Assembly: GCA_947623685.1 (NCBI GenBank)
Contig: CANQHF010000001.1
Span: 83,619-134,975, forward strand
Length of the DNA stretch: 51,357 nucleotides
Origin: an uncultured Bacilli bacterium
GTDB taxonomy: Bacteria > Bacillota_I > Bacilli_A > RF39 > UBA660
Direction: 5' to 3'
Shown: positions 18,593-27,949 of the stretch, one piece after another
Layout of the letters: each line of letters starts with the position of its first letter
Numbering within the stretch: position 1 is the stretch's first letter
The notes under the pieces: model-generated
What the model saw: the letters and a program-made list of their open reading frames with translations, nothing else
Database searches by the model: none
What the model was told of the DNA's origin: nothing
Translations under genes and position numbers: made by a program

Positions 18593-20281
18593 TCATTCTT
18601 TTGATTTATAATACTCACTTACCTTTTGTTTTTCTTCTTGTGAAATATTCTCTATTTCTTCACCCTTAGCTCTCATCACTTCTTGATTATACTGATCATA
18701 CAAAACATATTCTTTATCATCTATCAAATATAAAATTCCTCTATTATCATAACTAATCCATGCTACTTGATTTTTCGGAACATACATATAATAATTTGAA
18801 TATGGAATACGAAGGCAATAATCTTTTTCTGAAGAACGAGATTCATCAATCATCTTTTTACTGAATGTGACACTTTTTATAAAACCTTTTTCTGTTTCAA
18901 GTGAAATACTTTTAATTCTCTCAAGTTCACTTGCTTTATTTTTTAAATATGATAAATATGAAAGTTGTTTATTTGTTTCTGCTTTTACACCATTAGCAGA
19001 TGTTAAAATTTGTTTAACTTCTTCAGTTGATTCAACTTGAAGTTCTTTTTTTAATTCAAGAAATGCTTTTACTTCATTTGAAGGTTCTACATCATAAGGT
19101 AACATTTCTTTTTGCTCCATATAACTTTCATAATAATCTAAATAAGACATATACAAATTACATAAAGGAATTCTCAATTGTAATGTTTCATTTTTAGATA
19201 ATTGTTCATTATAGATAGTTTCCTTTTCAGCAATTTCTGATTTAATTTTTTCAAGTTCAATTTCTAAATCATTATAGTTATAAATTTTATGATCATTTAA
19301 AAAATTAATAGTATCAACTAATTGATGATAGCGTTTAATTTCCATATATCTGGAATTATAATAGTTAGGATAATCACCATTAGTATCTAATCCTTTCATA
19401 CTATATAAAATTGATTGTTTTGATCGGAGTGCTAATTCATTTTGAAGATTTAATATTTCGCTATTATCTACGCTAAGTGAATATGCTTTAAAATTAATAA
19501 CACTTTGGTTCTTTCTTTTATCAGCAAAAAATTTTCTAAGTGCTTCTTCAGAATAATCCTCTCCCAAAACTTTTAATGTCACAAATTTTTGCTTTCCATA
19601 AGGTTTAACTCTTATATTCTTACCTGATTTGATTTGATAACCTTCTAAAGATAAATTCTCAAGGAGTTCATCAAAAGAATAACTTTTTTCTTTAAGTGAT
19701 TCTATCATTTCTATAATTTGACTTCTCCAAGATTTGTTAGCAAGTTGATATAAATATTTATTTTTATGAAACCTTCCAATCTTAGGAGCATCCTCAATTA
19801 TTTTTAGTCCATGCTCTAAAGCAATCTTATCACTCATATCTCTTAATCCATAAAGACCTTCTATTGGATTAGCAAGACGGTCTTCTAATTTACGACCTGT
19901 CATACTACAACTATTTATTACATAGTGATTATGAAGATGTGCGTGATCTGTATGAGTGGCTACTATAACTTGAAACTCAGGATATAATCTTTTGACAAGT
20001 TCAACTCCCATTTGATGAACCTCTTCAGGTGTAAGATTTTTTTCTTTCGGATCAAAACTTTGATAACCATGATAACAAGTTCGGCTATCTTTGTCTTCTT
20101 CAATATGAAACTTATCATTATTCATTTTCATTTCATAAGCAGCAAAATCTGGAGAACAATTAACTCCAGAAATTAATAAACCACCATCAGTCTTCTTTAA
20201 ATCTTTTATATAGTTTATGCAATCGCTTCTGCCTTGCACTCCGTGTACTACCCATCTAGCAGTTGTCGGCATGGTATTCAC
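18593..20281 (-). CDS. MobP-type relaxase/mobilization nuclease
   Basis: CYHGYQSFDPKEKNLTPEEVHQMGVELVKRLYPEFQVIVATHTDHAHLHNHYVINSC (relaxase HxH-type motif); overlaps MobC-like gene. Confidence 0.92.
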   Translation of the reverse strand: MNTMPTTARWVVHGVQGRSDCINYIKDLKKTDGGLLISGVNCSPDFAAYEMKMNNDKFHIEEDKDSRTCYHGYQSFDPKEKNLTPEEVHQMGVELVKRLYPEFQVIVATHTDHAHLHNHYVINSCSMTGRKLEDRLANPIEGLYGLRDMSDKIALEHGLKIIEDAPKIGRFHKNKYLYQLANKSWRSQIIEMIESLKEKSYSFDELLENLSLEGYQIKSGKNIRVKPYGKQKFVTLKVLGEDYSEEALRKFFADKRKNQSVINFKAYSLSVDNSEILNLQNELALRSKQSILYSMKGLDTNGDYPNYYNSRYMEIKRYHQLVDTINFLNDHKIYNYNDLEIELEKIKSEIAEKETIYNEQLSKNETLQLRIPLCNLYMSYLDYYESYMEQKEMLPYDVEPSNEVKAFLELKKELQVESTEEVKQILTSANGVKAETNKQLSYLSYLKNKASELERIKSISLETEKGFIKSVTFSKKMIDESRSSEKDYCLRIPYSNYYMYVPKNQVAWISYDNRGILYLIDDKEYVLYDQYNQEVMRAKGEEIENISQEEKQKVSEYYKSKE

Positions 20282-21071
20282 CTATCTCTTGAATACTACT
20301 TCCAATTTGTAAAATCTTACATTCTCCTAATTTTTTTAATGAATTTAAAAGTGAGTCTTCATCTTTAAAATATTTCGCCAAACACACATCTATAATTTTT
20401 TCATTACTGCAAAAATATAAAAACATTTGCTTTTGCATAGCAATATCCCTTAAACGATTTAAATGATCATTAAAATCAACTATATCATTTGTTTCAACTA
20501 CATAAGTGTAATCATATTGGGTAAGTAAAACTAAATATCCATTTTTCAAAGTAGGAATATACAAATTAGATGGTCTTATTATCAATGAATTTGATTTACT
20601 TATTTTTTTCAAAAACTCTTCATTAAATTGGTATTTATCTATCATTGTAATTCTTGGTTGAATTCTATGAATCGAATTAGTTGATAAAGTAGATATAATT
20701 AAATTTGATATTTCATCCATGCTATCTAAAATATCTTTGTTTTGACTTTTAATTTTTTCTATATCATCTTTTGATAAAGTTATATTTCTACAAATAATAC
20801 TTTGATATTTTAGTATTTCTCTAATCTTAGTCATATACTTACTAATCGCTTCTAATAACTCTGTCTTACCATTTAACTCTTCTATATAAATATTTTCATA
20901 TATACTAGCTGCTCTCATATATTCAGCAATACAATCACCAAATCCATACTTTATTGCTTTCTCAGTAATAATTCTTCTTTCTTCTTCGTTAAGCATCATA
21001 TTTATTTTTTCTCTTCGTAAATTTTTATCTTGTTCTGCCATGCTTTTCATATTTCCTTTTTTGAAGTTCAA
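20256..21071 (-). CDS. MobC-like relaxosome accessory protein
   Basis: MLNEEERRIITEKAIKYGFGDCIAEYMRAASIYENI; directly upstream of and overlapping the relaxase. Confidence 0.7.
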   Translation of the reverse strand: MNFKKGNMKSMAEQDKNLRREKINMMLNEEERRIITEKAIKYGFGDCIAEYMRAASIYENIYIEELNGKTELLEAISKYMTKIREILKYQSIICRNITLSKDDIEKIKSQNKDILDSMDEISNLIISTLSTNSIHRIQPRITMIDKYQFNEEFLKKISKSNSLIIRPSNLYIPTLKNGYLVLLTQYDYTYVVETNDIVDFNDHLNRLRDIAMQKQMFLYFCSNEKIIDVCLAKYFKDEDSLLNSLKKLGECKILQIGSSIQEIGEYHADNC

Positions 21072-21582
21072 TTTTATAAAACTCTAAATCTTTTAAATAT
21101 GCTTCACGAAAGTATTCTTCATATAACCACTTAACGCCTTCTTTAGAAATCATAATTTTATGAGAATCAATTTTATACTTACAAGATGGATCATACTTTT
21201 GACACATACGACAAATTGCAGAATATATACATTTCTTGCCTTGATTAAAATAATCACATAACTCATTTATAGACATATCTTTAAAATTAATTTCTCTAGG
21301 AGAAATATTTAATTCTTCTTCTAATCTTGAAATATGCTTTTTAAAAAAATCTATTTCTAAATCAATATAATAATTTTCTTTATTTAAGTATACTGATTTC
21401 AACCAGTCTATAAATTCTAATTTTAAATAACAGATTATTTCACCATTTAAAGAATGATGTTTCACTATCCATTTTTCATAAGGATGTCTTTTTATCATTC
21501 TATGAATTGCTAAATCTAACTGCTCCTCAGTTAATGATAACTGATCTTGTACTCGCCACTTCTCTAACATTTTAAATTCCAT
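21025..21582 (-). CDS. Hypothetical mob-operon protein
   Basis: Likely start is MEFKMLEKWRVQDQLS with SD aaaggggcaaaag; the track start at 21663 would read through a promoter palindrome. Confidence 0.6.
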   Translation of the reverse strand: MEFKMLEKWRVQDQLSLTEEQLDLAIHRMIKRHPYEKWIVKHHSLNGEIICYLKLEFIDWLKSVYLNKENYYIDLEIDFFKKHISRLEEELNISPREINFKDMSINELCDYFNQGKKCIYSAICRMCQKYDPSCKYKIDSHKIMISKEGVKWLYEEYFREAYLKDLEFYKIELQKRKYEKHGRTR

Positions 21583-21601
21583 CTTTTGCCCCTTTCTTTT
21601 T

Positions 21602-21619
21602 TGTATACGATTGTCTACA
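21602..21619. promoter_or_regulatory. Palindromic operator-like site upstream of mob operon
   Basis: TGTATACGATTGTCTACA; matches the two sites at 38.1 kb. Confidence 0.6.
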
Positions 21620-21698
21620 TCAACATCAAAAAAATAACAATTTAAAATTGTTTGAAAAAGCAAGTTTGCAGAGTATTAGTATATAATCTACCAAGCAT

Positions 21699-21760
21699 GG
21701 TGTTGACACACCCTATCGCTTGTTAGGGAATGTCCCTAAAACCCACTAAAAATAGTCGCC
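21699..21760. other. Candidate oriT / relaxosome region
   Basis: GGTGT-TGAC-ACACC (21699-21712), CCCTA-TCGCTTGT-TAGGG (21711-21728), TTAGGGA-ATG-TCCCTAA (21723-21739) in the non-coding gap next to mob genes. Confidence 0.7.
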
Positions 21761-21795
21761 GACGGTTATAGTTTTTTAATATTTTTTATTATAAT

Positions 21796-22590
21796 CTAAT
21801 CACATATATCCATCTCTTTTTCATCAGAAATTGGTTTCAAATAATTTAAATTATCATAAAAAACTGCTTCAGTTATATCACCGATTCTAGCACTTTCTAA
21901 ATCTTTTTTTGTAATATTTCCTCTAGTATAATGATCAGTTAAATAATGAGAAATAGAAAAAGGATTTACATTTTCATTAAGATTTTTTTCACAAATTGAA
22001 TAAATAAGTTCAGCATCTTCTTTACTAATATCTGGTGAAACTGTATAAATACCATCTAATATATAAAGTTTTTCTAAATTATTTTTATAATAATCTGGCA
22101 TAGTTTTATACATTTTTAAAAGATTATTATTATCATTTTCATAATCTAAATTAATCATTTTCTCTACATCTTCAAGTGATTTAAAATCTTTAAATTCTTG
22201 CAAATCTTCTAAATCAATGAGGTGATGAATATAAATTTCTTTTGAATTATCAGTTGAATGTGTAACTAATTTACAATTACATAATGATGCTATTTTATTA
22301 CAAAAATAAATAACATCTTTCAATGTTAAATCTTTTCTAGTATCAGATAACCATATATTATTTTGATCTGTATTTCCATATACAGTTAGAATAGGTTCAA
22401 ATGGTTTTCCTTCACTAGAATCATGATTACTAACTTGAATATCAAACCAAATAACATCTTTACCGTCAGTATTTTTAGCATAAACTTCATAATAAAAATT
22501 ATCATTTATACCTGCACTTTTTAATTTAAAATTGTATTTATTGCATAATGAAGTAAGTGTTGAAAATATGCCTTTTAGTTTATTCTCCAT
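21796..22590 (-). CDS. Hypothetical ICE protein with acidic C-terminal tail
   Basis: Operonic ORF; ends SDEKEMDICD. Confidence 0.65.
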   Translation of the reverse strand: MENKLKGIFSTLTSLCNKYNFKLKSAGINDNFYYEVYAKNTDGKDVIWFDIQVSNHDSSEGKPFEPILTVYGNTDQNNIWLSDTRKDLTLKDVIYFCNKIASLCNCKLVTHSTDNSKEIYIHHLIDLEDLQEFKDFKSLEDVEKMINLDYENDNNNLLKMYKTMPDYYKNNLEKLYILDGIYTVSPDISKEDAELIYSICEKNLNENVNPFSISHYLTDHYTRGNITKKDLESARIGDITEAVFYDNLNYLKPISDEKEMDICD

Positions 22591-23839
22591 AGTCTAATTC
22601 CACCTCTTGTTCTTTATCTAAATTAGATAATTCTTTTTGCTCTTTACTATAAAGCTCATCACTAACTTTATTAAAATCAATATGATCTTCTACCTTTGAA
22701 ATAAAATTCAATACATCCTCATGCTTAGATAAATCTAAAGCATGAAAAAGATGAACCAGTTTTTTATCAATTATATTACCTGCCTCACAAAAAATATAAT
22801 CATCTAAATCAGTTGAATACTTTTCACAATTTATAGTTATAGAATCTTCATCTATATCTATTGATTGTAAATGTGCTTCAGTCATATCAATGTTTTTTCT
22901 ATAATCCCAATCACCACATAATTCAGCAAATTTTTCAATTTTTTTAAGTTCATATTTTCTCATTTCCATTTTTTCTAAATTAGAAAAGGAATTATAATTT
23001 ACCTTATATGAACCTTCTTTAATAAACTTTTCAAAATCCTTAATGTTTATTGAATAGTGCTGATATGATCTTGGATTTTTGAAATCAAAAATATCAACTT
23101 TATTATCTTCAATTCCTAAAACGACACCAATACATCTTACATTTGTTCTGATTTTTTCACCTGTTGAAAATTGGTAGATGTCTTCAAAAGCATTTATTTT
23201 ATGATCGACATATTTACTTATATCAAACTCCTCATTTGCTTTATAATTGTTTATAAATCGTTGTAATCTATCATCCATTCTGCTTTTATACATAAAACTT
23301 GAATAAGCAAATTCAAATCTATTACCAACTTGTTTTTCTTTTCCAAAGTATAATTGATATTTATAAACTTTATTATCTTTTATCTTTACTACTTTCCAAT
23401 TTTCTCTTTTTAAAAGACTGGAAAAAAAATCAATATTATCTAAATTTTTAAACTCATTTAAAACATCCACTTCTATTAGGTCTTCAAGTTTTAAATTAGG
23501 AAATAAACTTTTTTCTTTAATTTCAACACCTAATTTTTCTTTAAAAAAAGAATTGATAGTCCTATTATATGGTGTAATATTAGTTGGTTTATTTTGAATT
23601 TTTTTCAAACTACCTTCTGACTGAGAATCAACATCTAAATCCAATTCACTATATGATTGATTGCAGTCTAATTTTATAACTTTATCTTCTAAAGGGTTAT
23701 AATCATAATAAAATACAGTCATAGAACAATCATATTTTTCTTTATAATTCTTTAAATTGTTCCACTTTTTTATTTCATTATTTGAATCAAGTTTTAACCA
23801 ATGTGTGTAAATATAATGATTAGCATTTACATTTCGCAT
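22580..23839 (-). CDS. Hypothetical ICE protein
   Basis: 419 aa, operonic, overlaps neighbours; ends DKEQEVELDYGE. Confidence 0.7.
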   Translation of the reverse strand: MRNVNANHYIYTHWLKLDSNNEIKKWNNLKNYKEKYDCSMTVFYYDYNPLEDKVIKLDCNQSYSELDLDVDSQSEGSLKKIQNKPTNITPYNRTINSFFKEKLGVEIKEKSLFPNLKLEDLIEVDVLNEFKNLDNIDFFSSLLKRENWKVVKIKDNKVYKYQLYFGKEKQVGNRFEFAYSSFMYKSRMDDRLQRFINNYKANEEFDISKYVDHKINAFEDIYQFSTGEKIRTNVRCIGVVLGIEDNKVDIFDFKNPRSYQHYSINIKDFEKFIKEGSYKVNYNSFSNLEKMEMRKYELKKIEKFAELCGDWDYRKNIDMTEAHLQSIDIDEDSITINCEKYSTDLDDYIFCEAGNIIDKKLVHLFHALDLSKHEDVLNFISKVEDHIDFNKVSDELYSKEQKELSNLDKEQEVELDYGE

Positions 23840-24795
23840 ATATCAATCTCCATTTCATTTGATTTTTCGATAACATTACTTTTCTCTTTAATAATACTAT
23901 TTGCTTCTAAATAATCAACAATTTTATTTGAATCTGAAATGGCATCAAATAATTCTTGAGGATTATTTTTTAATGTTTGAAGCCAATTTTGAACATAACT
24001 TTTATGATTATTTAAATGTCTAAGATCTTCCTCAAGTCCAAATTTTTGCATAAGAAAAGAAGAACTAATTTCAGCTCTTAATTCTTCTTTAGCATAATCT
24101 GGAGTTCCAAAAAAATTTCTTAAATTTCTATTTAATCTTGATTCGTGACCTGACGAATGTGATAACTCATGCAATTGTGTTGCATAGTAAGCATTGCTTG
24201 TTTCAAAAGTATTAGAAGGTGGCAAAACGACTATATCTTTAATAGGATTATAAAATGCTTCACTACCCTCTTCTTTATATTTTACTCCAATATTTTTTAT
24301 AATATTATCAATATAATCATTACTAATAATATCTTTTTTTACCTCTTTTTTAGTTTTAATCAAACCATCAATAAGATCTCCATTAAATACAGTATAACTT
24401 ACTTTACTTAATCTAAAATCCTTTTCTTTGTCTGGATCTTCATTTATAATTTTTTGATATTCTTCAAAGTTATATATCTTATGATCATTTTTATTTTTCA
24501 TTCCCCAATATTCTACTGTAACTCCTTGACCTTTCGCTTCTTTAACAAATTTCCAATTATTTTTAACCATCTGTTTAAATGTTACCCATCTATTATCTTG
24601 ATAATTTCTTTTTTGGGATATGAATGATAAATATAAATTATTAACACCCCTATATTTTATTTTTGACACCCCATTTTCAGGAACAGAAGTTTTCCACATC
24701 TGTTCCCAAGGGATAACATCCTCCTCCAAACTTTTAATATACATATCCACTAATTCTCTTCTAGTTTTAGAAAGTTTATTATTTGCTGTCATCAT
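23827..24795 (-). CDS. ArdC-like protein: N-terminal ssDNA-binding plus zincin-like metallopeptidase
   Basis: LEEDVIPWEQMWKTSVPENGVSKIKYRGVNNLYLS...YATQLHELSHSSGHESRLNR (HELSH). Confidence 0.85.
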   Translation of the reverse strand: MMTANNKLSKTRRELVDMYIKSLEEDVIPWEQMWKTSVPENGVSKIKYRGVNNLYLSFISQKRNYQDNRWVTFKQMVKNNWKFVKEAKGQGVTVEYWGMKNKNDHKIYNFEEYQKIINEDPDKEKDFRLSKVSYTVFNGDLIDGLIKTKKEVKKDIISNDYIDNIIKNIGVKYKEEGSEAFYNPIKDIVVLPPSNTFETSNAYYATQLHELSHSSGHESRLNRNLRNFFGTPDYAKEELRAEISSSFLMQKFGLEEDLRHLNNHKSYVQNWLQTLKNNPQELFDAISDSNKIVDYLEANSIIKEKSNVIEKSNEMEIDICEM

Positions 24796-24988
24796 TTTGT
24801 CCCATTATTTTAGTATCAAGTTCTTGTTGCATTTGGTATATTTTTTCTTGTTGCTTTTTAAAATCATATAATACTTTTAATTTTTTATCCAGCTCAGAAA
24901 TAACCACATTTATACCTTTTATCTTTTCAAGTTCCTTTGCCTTTAAAATCTCCAAACGCTCTATTTTTTTATCTAATTGTTTGTTCAA
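24779..24988 (-). CDS. Small coiled-coil hypothetical protein
   Basis: Operonic ORF, heptad-rich. Confidence 0.5.
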   Translation of the reverse strand: MNKQLDKKIERLEILKAKELEKIKGINVVISELDKKLKVLYDFKKQQEKIYQMQQELDTKIMGQNDDSK

Positions 24989-25003
24989 ATTATATTCCCC
25001 TTT

Positions 25004-25837
25004 CTACTTTTCAATTTCTAAATCATTTTCTATAATTTTTTCTGGATTTTTAATCTTTTGAAGAGATTGTTCTATAATATTATTTTTTTCTTCTTCAGTT
25101 AAGAAAAAAGATGAAGCAAATTTTAATTTTTCAACTTTTTTTAAATCCTCTAATTTAAATTTTTTGGAAATGAAATCAATTAATAATTCAGTATTATTTT
25201 CTTTTGGAGCAAATTCATTAAAAATTAAAGTTAATTCCTTATAATCGCCATCTAAAATGTTTTTTGACAAAATTATTTTATTAGAATTATTAATCCAGCA
25301 GCCAATCATATAATCATTCTTGCTATAATAATCTCCTCCACCAGCACCATTACTACATGATAATACTAAACTTAATGGATGTATTTTTCTACCCACAATT
25401 AAATTTAAATTTTCATCATAACCAATCCATTGAAGAGGTTGCTTTTTTATATCAATATATTCTTTTGTTTCAGTATTATAAATATAACGAGATGGCAGTC
25501 TATTAGCATAGAAAGAGGAACATCTTATCTCTTTATATGGATAATGATAAATATTTTCTATATTATATTCTTTATTTTCTTCACGAATTTTATTTAAAAC
25601 TTCACTTGAATATTCACCATCATAATATTCATTTACATAATCACCAATAACTAATACACGATCACCTTTCCAACTTGTTTTTAAAAGGTTTTCTAAATGA
25701 AGCATATATTCATTTTCTTGATAACTCCACTCCATAAGTTTTCTAAAACTAGGAGGTTCTAAGATTTCTTTCTTATCAAAATTCATAAATTTATGATACT
25801 GTCCCATATTATCTTTCCATCTCCTCTTCTTGCTCAA
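25004..25837 (-). CDS. Hypothetical ICE protein
   Basis: Operonic; ends IIENDLEIEK; likely starts at MGQYHKFMNFDKKEILEPP. Confidence 0.65.
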   Translation of the reverse strand: MSKKRRWKDNMGQYHKFMNFDKKEILEPPSFRKLMEWSYQENEYMLHLENLLKTSWKGDRVLVIGDYVNEYYDGEYSSEVLNKIREENKEYNIENIYHYPYKEIRCSSFYANRLPSRYIYNTETKEYIDIKKQPLQWIGYDENLNLIVGRKIHPLSLVLSCSNGAGGGDYYSKNDYMIGCWINNSNKIILSKNILDGDYKELTLIFNEFAPKENNTELLIDFISKKFKLEDLKKVEKLKFASSFFLTEEEKNNIIEQSLQKIKNPEKIIENDLEIEK

Positions 25838-26168
25838 GAGTTTGGTTATATGATTTATTTTTTGAACGCAAAGTTATATCTTCACCCACAATCTCAATAT
25901 TGTCTTTCCCATCTTTTTGTTTATTATCAAGAGTTCCTGTTATCTCAACTAAATCTCCTTGATGATATTTTTCAGCTTTCCTTGCAGCATAATTCCAAAG
26001 AGTCACATTATAATATTTTGCTTCAAATTCGCCATCTTTATTACGATAATTATTTTCTATTGCTAATCTAATTGTTGCTACTTGCTTACCACTTTGAGTA
26101 GTATTAACTTTAACATCTTTTACTAATCTACCTGTTGCTTTTACACTTAAATTCATATTACTTTTCAT
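25809..26168 (-). CDS. ssb: Single-stranded DNA-binding protein
   Basis: MNLSVKATGRLVKDVKVNTTQSGKQVATIRLAIENNYRNKDGEFEAKYYNVTLWNYAARKAEKYHQGDLVEITGTL; C-term EEEMER rather than the usual DDDxPF tip. Confidence 0.9.
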   Translation of the reverse strand: MKSNMNLSVKATGRLVKDVKVNTTQSGKQVATIRLAIENNYRNKDGEFEAKYYNVTLWNYAARKAEKYHQGDLVEITGTLDNKQKDGKDNIEIVGEDITLRSKNKSYNQTLEQEEEMER

Positions 26169-26207
26169 TTATTCATTTCTCCTTTTCTTTATTTAAAATT
26201 TATCAAC

Positions 26208-26918
26208 TTATATATCAACTTCTAATTCTTCATCATTATCAATTTCTAACTCAGAATCATCTAAATAAGTATCCCAAATATCTTCTCTTTCATTTTCTAA
26301 AAGGCAATATCTTGCATCCAAAATATTGCCATTTTTAATACTTAAAATAGCCGAATTTTCTATAATACCTTCATCAGCATATTTACATTCAAATATTGTT
26401 TTAGGATATTTTTTTGATAACTCTAACATAATTTTTTCAGCAAAATCCCATGCAGTTAAAAAAATCATGGTATCTTTATTTCTATCAAAATCAGTTAAAT
26501 CCCACTTTGTACCCCAATTTTCACAACTCCATTCATACCAAGTACAATATCCATATTTTTTATAGTTACTTATATATTTCTTAGCTAAATTGACGCATTT
26601 ATTATAATCATCACTTTCCTTATATGATTTTGTTCCAGAAATAATTCTCTTATATACAGGATCTCTTTCTATATCTTTATTAAATATATTTAAAGATTTA
26701 TAAACTTTATTAATTTCTGATTTAATTTTGTAATCGTTTGTATCAAGGTATAAATAAATTAATCCATATTGACCTGCACTACCTTTATCAACCTCTAAAT
26801 CTTTAGGCATAGGTATAACTTTATCAAAAGTTAATTTGCCTTTTTCTGAATATTTTTTCATAATATCCGTTAAAATATCAGGTTTAGTTTTTACGATTGT
26901 TTTTACCCAATTAGGCAT
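26208..26918 (-). CDS. Api92/DUF1281-like ferredoxin-fold protein
   Basis: MPNWVKTIVKTK...LTFDKVIPMPKDL...WYEWSCENWGTKWDL...FLTAWDFAEKIMLELSKKYP. Confidence 0.7.
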   Translation of the reverse strand: MPNWVKTIVKTKPDILTDIMKKYSEKGKLTFDKVIPMPKDLEVDKGSAGQYGLIYLYLDTNDYKIKSEINKVYKSLNIFNKDIERDPVYKRIISGTKSYKESDDYNKCVNLAKKYISNYKKYGYCTWYEWSCENWGTKWDLTDFDRNKDTMIFLTAWDFAEKIMLELSKKYPKTIFECKYADEGIIENSAILSIKNGNILDARYCLLENEREDIWDTYLDDSELEIDNDEELEVDI

Positions 26919-26937
26919 TATTTATCATTTCCCCTTT

Positions 26938-27318
26938 CTATCTTTCTAACTCATATTCTTCTCGTTCTTTAGTTGCTTCTATTTCTGGAGCTTCCACATA
27001 TTTGGATAGATAATTTTTAAGGCAACTATCAATTTCTTTAACTGTATCACAAATATATTTTTCTTCTTTATCATCATCTTTAATTATAGTTAAAGTGTTT
27101 TCTGAAGGATTAAATCGCAAGTATATATCCATAGGTTTATCTAATTTTTTACTATATAAGTTGCCAAAACTTGTTTCACAATAATCACTTGAATCTAACA
27201 CGATTTCTTCCTCATCATATTGTTCTTTAACTTTATCTAATGCTTCATCTATACTATTTGCTTCAATAGGAATTACCTTTCTAAGAACTTCTTCAATCTC
27301 AATATTATATTTCTTCAT
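26938..27318 (-). CDS. Hypothetical protein (DpnD/PcfM-like N-terminal pattern)
   Basis: MKKYNIEIEEVLRKVIPIEANSIDEALDKVKEQYDEEEIVLDSSDY; ends EREEYELER. Confidence 0.6.
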   Translation of the reverse strand: MKKYNIEIEEVLRKVIPIEANSIDEALDKVKEQYDEEEIVLDSSDYCETSFGNLYSKKLDKPMDIYLRFNPSENTLTIIKDDDKEEKYICDTVKEIDSCLKNYLSKYVEAPEIEATKEREEYELER

Positions 27319-27329
27319 AGATTCACCTT

Positions 27330-27929
27330 TTACATATCCATATCATAATCATCATGATCTTCTTCATGGATATTATAGTTATTAGATGATGAAGCATCTT
27401 GACCTTCCTGTGCTTTTTCATCTTGATTTTTTATATATTCTAAATCCCTATCTTCTTGTTCTATAATACTATTTGAACTTTCTACTGCTTCTGCTTGTAT
27501 TTCAGAATTTTCTAAAGTTTCTTTATAAGCATCAACAATATCTTGATTTAAGAAATGAAAATCTTTCTTTTCCATTCTTTGTCTATCTTGTATATAATCA
27601 TAAGTTAAAGTTATTGCAACTTGTTCATTTATTCTTAAATCTTTTGGATTTATTCCCATATCAAGACATAACAACGCTTGTTGAAAATATTTTTCATCTT
27701 CCTTTTTTAATGCACTTAATTGTGAATACATAATAGTTAAAAACTGTCTACTTGTAATTTCACTCATATATTGTTCTTTGACTCTATCTAGTATTTTTTC
27801 ATAATGTGTTGCAGGAACAACTGTTGGTGTTTTAGTTTCTGGATTGATATACTGATAAGTCATATCACTAATTGCTTTACTCATATCTTTTGGTTTTAAC
27901 TGCGTAAAATCATCATATTGTCTTCTCAT
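27330..27929 (-). CDS. Hypothetical ICE protein
   Basis: Operonic; ends HEEDHDDYDMDM. Confidence 0.65.
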   Translation of the reverse strand: MRRQYDDFTQLKPKDMSKAISDMTYQYINPETKTPTVVPATHYEKILDRVKEQYMSEITSRQFLTIMYSQLSALKKEDEKYFQQALLCLDMGINPKDLRINEQVAITLTYDYIQDRQRMEKKDFHFLNQDIVDAYKETLENSEIQAEAVESSNSIIEQEDRDLEYIKNQDEKAQEGQDASSSNNYNIHEEDHDDYDMDM

Positions 27930-27949
27930 AATTTTTCATTTCTCCTTTT

